NCBI GenBank assembly: GCA_014523695.1
Contig: JAATVS010000019.1
Location: 1 to 11,290 of the forward strand
Reading direction: 5' to 3'
DNA from: Nitrososphaerales archaeon TH5895
Lineage (GTDB): Archaea; Thermoproteota; Nitrososphaeria; Nitrososphaerales; Nitrososphaeraceae
DNA: 11,290 nucleotides
Shown here: positions 7,746 to 11,290 of the stretch, piece after piece
Layout: every line of letters starts with the position of its first letter
How positions within the stretch are numbered: the first letter of the stretch is position 1
The notes under the pieces: generated by a model
Databases searched by the model: none
Told to the model about the DNA's origin: nothing
What the model saw: only the letters and a program-made list of their open reading frames with translations
Translations under genes and position numbers: made by a program

Positions 7746-9011
7746 TCAACTCAGATGTGCCCAGTGTTCATTTATGTATGGAGTTATTTGTCTTATGCTT
7801 AGTACCTGTGTCGTATTTAGCCCTCTTATATAAAATTCAGTTCTCCTTTGACCCTTGTTATCATCATGTTCCACAAATACAGGTCTGGAACTTTCCTTAA
7901 CTTTAAGAATTGCAACAGTCTTTCCATTAATGATTACTGCCTCAGATCTTATATACATCATGAATTCTTTGCCTATATGCTCATCTATCAAATTAGTAAG
8001 ATGTTGTAGCCACCCATCCCAATTCTTCTTATCATTAAAACTCTGAAAATCATTTTCTATTCCATTTATTGTTCCTTTGTCCTCAACGCCTACTAGCAAC
8101 GTCCCACCATATGAATTCATGAAAGCAGCTACTGTTTTACATATCTCGTTTTCTAGGCTGCGGGTTTGATTGAGTCTTTCCCTTGAAAGTGCCTCTTCCA
8201 ATCTTTTCCTGTCGTCATTTGGGGTACGCAATCGCTCTTCTATCATCAGTATCGCATTACTGGGACGAAGTGGTGCTCTCATAGAAGACTTAAATTCAAG
8301 ACTGTCTGATTCTCCACTTTTCACTAATTTCTCTACATCAAAATTCTCGAATTTATCGTCATTAGATTGAGGTACTGATCTTAGCTGGCATCGATTAACA
8401 ACCTCATGTTGCGTCTTTACAGTTGGAATAGGGATGATGATCTGGAGTAATTCGGTGACAGTAATTGCTTCCATTTTTTTTCCAATCTTAATTTTTTCAA
8501 GTTGTCGCAGACTATACATAGATGATAGGGCTATATGCAGATATTCTGCAAGTACCTCTCTAGATTTTATTCTAAGGATGACCATTTGTGAACTTACGAT
8601 CGCATTGTTGAAATCATTGGTAACTGCAGCTACTCTTCCAATAATGCCTCGGATGGAGATTATTACGTCATTTTTTGCTATTGAGTAATTTTCAAGCCCG
8701 TGTGGCTCTACGTACCTTAAATTTTTCCCGACTATTTCACCATCTGTCAAATCAATTGGAGTTATGTATGGTACTCGCGTATTGTTCTGAAGATCGTACA
8801 TTACGTTGCGATGGACGGAAGCGCCTCTCAGAGCTTCGACAACGTCTCCAAGTCTAACCAAAAATGGCCTGGCCCTAGCATCCAGCTTCCCATTCCTAAG
8901 CAAATCTATGATGGGAGAGACTAAATCGGACATGGTGTCATTGGCGGTTAATATTAGTACAACAGCAAGTTGTATAATTGGACCCTGCCGCAATAAAGGT
9001 AATTCGAACAT
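7746..9011 (-). CDS. HsdS-type target-recognition domain fused to Schlafen AlbA_2 domain
   Basis: A 421-aa two-domain protein. Residues ~51-205 look like one target-recognition domain of a type I restriction S subunit: VRLGDVVEALRG at the start, VPYITPIDLTDGEI, then NDVIISIRGIIGRVAAV (114-130), VSSQMVILRI, EYLHIALSS and finally IIPIPTVKTQHEVV. Residues ~227-410 are a Schlafen AlbA_2 domain: ESDSLEFKSSMR (234-245), a ~40-residue charged linker, ENEICKTVAAFMNSYGG (287-303), TLLVGVEDKGTINGIEN (304-320) and TEFYIRGLNTTQ (391-402). Acidic residues E234, E239 and D311 fall where Schlafen nucleases keep their catalytic triad (equivalence judged by eye). An S subunit normally has two TRDs; here AlbA_2 replaces the second. 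ATG 9011 is the only upstream start (stop eight codons before); ATG 8933 (codon 27) is an alternative that still keeps both domains. It is convergent with the ATPase gene, stop codons 12 bp apart. Plausible as specificity factor or nuclease effector, by inference. Confidence 0.85.
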   Translation of the reverse strand: MFELPLLRQGPIIQLAVVLILTANDTMSDLVSPIIDLLRNGKLDARARPFLVRLGDVVEALRGASVHRNVMYDLQNNTRVPYITPIDLTDGEIVGKNLRYVEPHGLENYSIAKNDVIISIRGIIGRVAAVTNDFNNAIVSSQMVILRIKSREVLAEYLHIALSSMYSLRQLEKIKIGKKMEAITVTELLQIIIPIPTVKTQHEVVNRCQLRSVPQSNDDKFENFDVEKLVKSGESDSLEFKSSMRAPLRPSNAILMIEERLRTPNDDRKRLEEALSRERLNQTRSLENEICKTVAAFMNSYGGTLLVGVEDKGTINGIENDFQSFNDKKNWDGWLQHLTNLIDEHIGKEFMMYIRSEAVIINGKTVAILKVKESSRPVFVEHDDNKGQRRTEFYIRGLNTTQVLSIRQITPYINEHWAHLS

Positions 9012-9034
9012 AATAGCGGTATCTGGCCACTAAT

Positions 9035-9174
9035 TCAACTAAATTCCACGTCACTAAGATTCATAGTATTCCTATATCCACTTTCTCTTAAGTCTTTAAT
9101 TGTCTTCGGTGAAAAATCAATTCGATATAGTGTATCGTCACATCATCAGTATGATGATGCCAGTCTTCAAATAG
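9035..9174 (-). pseudogene. Decayed C-terminal tail of an unidentified gene upstream of the TRD-AlbA_2 gene
   Basis: Two overlapping minus-strand frames read like one protein end broken by a frameshift near 9136-9145: LFEDWHHHTDDVT in one frame, then DTLYRIDFSPKTIKDLRES and GYRNTMNLSDVEFS in another, closing with TGA at 9037-9035. The second piece has strongly protein-like composition but no start codon, and both pieces are bounded upstream by stops. It lies on the same strand as, and 23 bp upstream of, the TRD-AlbA_2 ATG, so it may once have been the preceding gene of that transcription unit. I do not recognise the family. Confidence 0.4.
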
Positions 9175-9399
9175 TCAAAGTTGTTCCGTACAATAATACT
9201 ACTCCTATATCAGTTGCAGTCGATCTATTATGGGATCTTGTCTATGCTCCTGTTACCATAGTATGTTACCCTTATAATTATACATTGTCTTTGTGTGCAA
9301 AAGAAAACTGCAAATTAGCTTGTCTTCGCTAATTCTTTTTCTGCATGCTCCGTTATCTATATGTTCTTGATGGCAGGCTTAATTAATGACATTGTCAGC

Positions 9400-9417
9400 C
9401 TGGGTCCTGGGACCCAG
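9400..9417. repeat. Perfect 8-bp palindrome
   Basis: CTGGGTCC-TG-GGACCCAG is an exact inverted repeat with a 2-bp centre, GC-rich against AT-rich surroundings. The near-zero spacer fits a dimeric protein-binding site (operator) better than an RNA hairpin. No T-run follows, so a terminator is unlikely. It lies some 370 bp upstream of the metallo-hydrolase gene. Confidence 0.5.
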
Positions 9418-9447
9418 ATGTAGACCCTCATACAGGTGCAAGTTAAT

Positions 9448-9490
9448 CGAAACTTTGTGTTGTCGAAACCCGAACTTTGTGGTGTTAACC
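9448..9490. repeat. Imperfect tandem direct repeat, two copies
   Basis: Copy one (9448-9470, beginning CGAAACTTTGTGTTGT) is directly followed by copy two (9471-9490, beginning CGAACTTTGTGGTGTT); both end in AACC. The copies differ by small indels and a few substitutions. It could be a pair of protein-binding sites or a slippage product; no more copies follow, so it is not a CRISPR or long repeat array. Confidence 0.4.
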
Positions 9491-9752
9491 CTGACAAGTA
9501 TTTTTTAATTCTGACATCTTGTCTGAGTTTAACTCCTGCGGCATGCACGTGTACTTCCTTGTTATGTAGTTTATCGACTAAGATAGTCTTTAATGTAAGC
9601 ACGTGACGCCAAAGAGCCTGAGGTTTATATGTTAATTGTCATTTCTATCACATATTGACTTCAAATCTTGATATTGGACGTCATTTAAGCTCTGGAAAGT
9701 ATTAAGAATAAGGGATTTCTCAACCGGTATCCCATCTCATACATCGAGAAAC

Positions 9753-9761
9753 GGAAATATG
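9753..9761 (+). promoter_or_regulatory. Candidate TATA box of the intact metallo-hydrolase
   Basis: GGAAATATG is centred about 28 bases before the TTG start at 9785, the spacing expected for a leaderless archaeal transcript. No Shine-Dalgarno sequence is visible before that TTG, which agrees with leaderless expression. The element is only a partial TATA match. Confidence 0.35.
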
Positions 9762-9784
9762 CTTGTTCATTTCTTGTTTTATCA

Positions 9785-11290
9785 TTGTCATCTGATTCTC
9801 GAACCAAGATAACATTTTACGGAGGTGTCCACGAGATAGGGGGAAATAAATTCTTGCTCGAGGATAAAGAAACCAGGATTTTTTTGGATTTTGGTATGCA
9901 AATGGGTAAAGCTAATCAATATTTCACAGAATTCTTACAGCCCAGAACCTGCAATGGGATGGGTGATCTATTTGAATTTGGATTATTACCAAAACTCAAA
10001 GGACTTTACAGAAAGGATTATGCCAAACACATGGGCTTTGATGGAAGGGAAGGTAATGAAATTGATGCAGTAATTTTGACGCATGCCCATGTGGACCATG
10101 GAGCATACATTCATTATCTAAGACCTGACATTCCTATTTACTGCTCAGAAGCAACTAAGCTAATTATGCAAGCTTTTCAGGATACCGGAACCGGATCCTC
10201 GGACGAATATGTCACTTTCAAGGAAAACTTCATGGTGAGATTGAATAGGATTGGCGATCTGTCCAAGATAACTGGTAAAGATATGAGTTATCCAAGAAGG
10301 CTTCTAATTTTTGATAACTCAAAAAAGTTTACGATAGGTTCCGTTGAAGTGGAGGCTATCCCAGTCGACCATTCCCTACCCGGCGCTTGTGGCTTTATAA
10401 TTTATACTTCAATGGGATCTATCGGTTATACTGGGGATCTTCGTTTTCATGGTAGAAGGGGAACAGAAACACAAAAGTTTCTAGAAAAATGTGGGAATTC
10501 GGAGCTCGATATCTTGTTGTGTGAAGGGACTCGTGTTCATGAAAATTCCTCTGAATCAGAGATAGATGTAGAAGAAGGTGTTGGCAAAATAGTTAATAAC
10601 ACCGAAAACCTAGTGGTATGCTCATATCCTACTAGAGATTTAGATAGACTTCTCTCATTCTACAATGCTGCAAAGCAATCAGGACGTGACCTTGTAATAG
10701 ACCTGAAGCAAGCCTATATTTTGAAGTTGTTTCAAAACTCTGACAGTTGGAAAAATATATACCCTAAGCCTGACGATAGGAAGATCAAGATTTACATTCC
10801 GAAGAAGGTATGGGGTTTGATCGATAAAGATATCGAGTATTGGGGTAAAAAAATGCTCCTAGAAGATTATCCTAATTGGGTTCATGAATTCCTTGATTAT
10901 GATAATCGTGCAGATTATAGAACTGTTTCAAGCAATCAGAAGGAGATAATTTTCTATTGCAACGACTTTCAATTACAAGAATTGATTGACATAAGACCAA
11001 GAGAAAACTCCAGTTACATAAGATCATCCACAGAACCTTTTGATGATGAAATGGCATTGGACCAAAGAAGAGTGAAAAAATGGTTACTCCGATTCGGTCT
11101 ATTGAATAAGGATTTAGAGTGGAACCACCTTCATGTTTCTGGACATGGTTCGGGAGATCAAATAAGAAAAATTATCGAAGGGAGTAATACAAGAACGTTG
11201 ATTCCTATCCATACTGAGCATGAAGAGTTTCACAAGCAATGGCACCCACGTGTACAAGATGTTCAGTTGAATGATTCGGTATCGATGTAA
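9785..11290 (+). CDS. Beta-CASP metallo-hydrolase, RNase J-like
   Basis: A 501-aa metallo-beta-lactamase-fold enzyme of the RNase J/beta-CASP type, expected to cleave RNA (or possibly another nucleic acid) with two zinc ions in the cytoplasm. It begins like RNase J with ITFYGGVHEIGGNKFLLE, then FLDFGMQMG. Metal ligands are all present: H100-A-H102-V-D104-H105, H196 in VDHSLPG, and D218 in GYTGD. Beta-CASP motifs follow: acidic E247 in CEGTR, H454 in HVSGHGSGDQ, and H476 in LIPIHTEH. The closing IPIHTEH replaces the usual PVHGE of classical RNase J, so it may belong to a separate lineage. The start is a TTG; no ATG or GTG lies in frame upstream near the homology start. It is the intact paralogue of the remnant at 1249-2169. 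The stop codon is the last codon of the window, so downstream neighbours are unknown. Its substrate, and any link to the methylase module, are undetermined. Confidence 0.9.
   Translation: MSSDSRTKITFYGGVHEIGGNKFLLEDKETRIFLDFGMQMGKANQYFTEFLQPRTCNGMGDLFEFGLLPKLKGLYRKDYAKHMGFDGREGNEIDAVILTHAHVDHGAYIHYLRPDIPIYCSEATKLIMQAFQDTGTGSSDEYVTFKENFMVRLNRIGDLSKITGKDMSYPRRLLIFDNSKKFTIGSVEVEAIPVDHSLPGACGFIIYTSMGSIGYTGDLRFHGRRGTETQKFLEKCGNSELDILLCEGTRVHENSSESEIDVEEGVGKIVNNTENLVVCSYPTRDLDRLLSFYNAAKQSGRDLVIDLKQAYILKLFQNSDSWKNIYPKPDDRKIKIYIPKKVWGLIDKDIEYWGKKMLLEDYPNWVHEFLDYDNRADYRTVSSNQKEIIFYCNDFQLQELIDIRPRENSSYIRSSTEPFDDEMALDQRRVKKWLLRFGLLNKDLEWNHLHVSGHGSGDQIRKIIEGSNTRTLIPIHTEHEEFHKQWHPRVQDVQLNDSVSM

Larger units (their letters stand above)
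9175..9784. other. Gene-poor spacer
   Basis: No convincing gene was found on either strand. A + frame ending at TAA 9330-9332 is open for over 60 codons but lacks any start codon. A GTG-started minus-strand frame (9357-9602, 81 codons) has unremarkable composition and runs across the palindrome at 9400-9417. The stretch also holds the tandem repeat at 9448-9490 and the presumed promoter of the metallo-hydrolase. It may include diverged gene debris like that at 9035-9174. Confidence 0.5.

Noticed and set aside
9143..9332. Plus-strand open frame with partly hydrophobic protein-like content
   Set aside because: It has no ATG, GTG or TTG start in a useful position, and its upstream part is antisense to the better-supported decayed minus-strand tail.
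9448..9490. Possible CRISPR repeats
   Set aside because: There are only two adjacent imperfect copies, no spacers of regular length, and no cas genes in the window.
9357..9602. 81-codon minus-strand frame with GTG start in the spacer
   Set aside because: The composition is not convincing, no motif is visible, and it runs straight across the 8-bp palindrome and tandem repeat, so its openness is probably chance.
1..11290. tRNA, rRNA or an insertion-sequence transposase
   Set aside because: No cloverleaf, rRNA-like block or transposase motif was recognised in any frame.

Overview
The window looks like an accessory, defence-island-type segment of an AT-rich archaeal chromosome. AGA, AGG and ATA codons are frequent, TTG is used as a start codon, one gene has a TATA box at leaderless spacing, and two genes encode RNase J-like beta-CASP metallo-hydrolases. 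By inference it could come from an ammonia-oxidising Thaumarchaeota (Nitrososphaeria) relative of the low-GC Nitrosocosmicus type. No rRNA, tRNA or taxonomic marker gene is present to prove this.

Layout. Positions 1-1250 hold one convincing gene, a minus-strand 173-aa helical protein with a UVR-like motif, plus small doubtful reading frames. Positions 1249-2169 are a broken beta-CASP/RNase J-like gene with two frameshifts and the C-terminal half lost. Positions 2409-7733 are a tight two-gene operon: a DUF1156 (COG1743) DNA methylase with an embedded zinc ribbon, directly abutted (TAA-ATG, no gap) by a DUF499 P-loop ATPase. Convergent to it, with stop codons 12 bp apart, is a minus-strand gene (7746-9011). 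It fuses one type I restriction S-subunit-like target-recognition domain to a Schlafen-type AlbA_2 domain. Positions 9012-9784 are a gene-poor spacer with a decayed minus-strand coding tail, a perfect 8-bp palindrome and a short tandem repeat. Positions 9785-11290 hold an intact 501-aa paralogue of the broken metallo-hydrolase, ending at the last base of the window.

How the parts may work together. From general knowledge, DUF1156 methylases and DUF499 ATPases are paired in BREX-like (type 3) and related defence loci, where the methylase marks self DNA and the ATPase takes part in the anti-phage response. No PglZ phosphatase, Lon-like protease, helicase or PLD nuclease is visible here. The TRD-AlbA_2 fusion is therefore the most interesting candidate for the missing specificity or effector function. 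That the three genes form one system is inference from adjacency and domain content. The broken and intact metallo-hydrolases on either side, with gene debris at both junctions, suggest a recombination-prone site into which the module was inserted.
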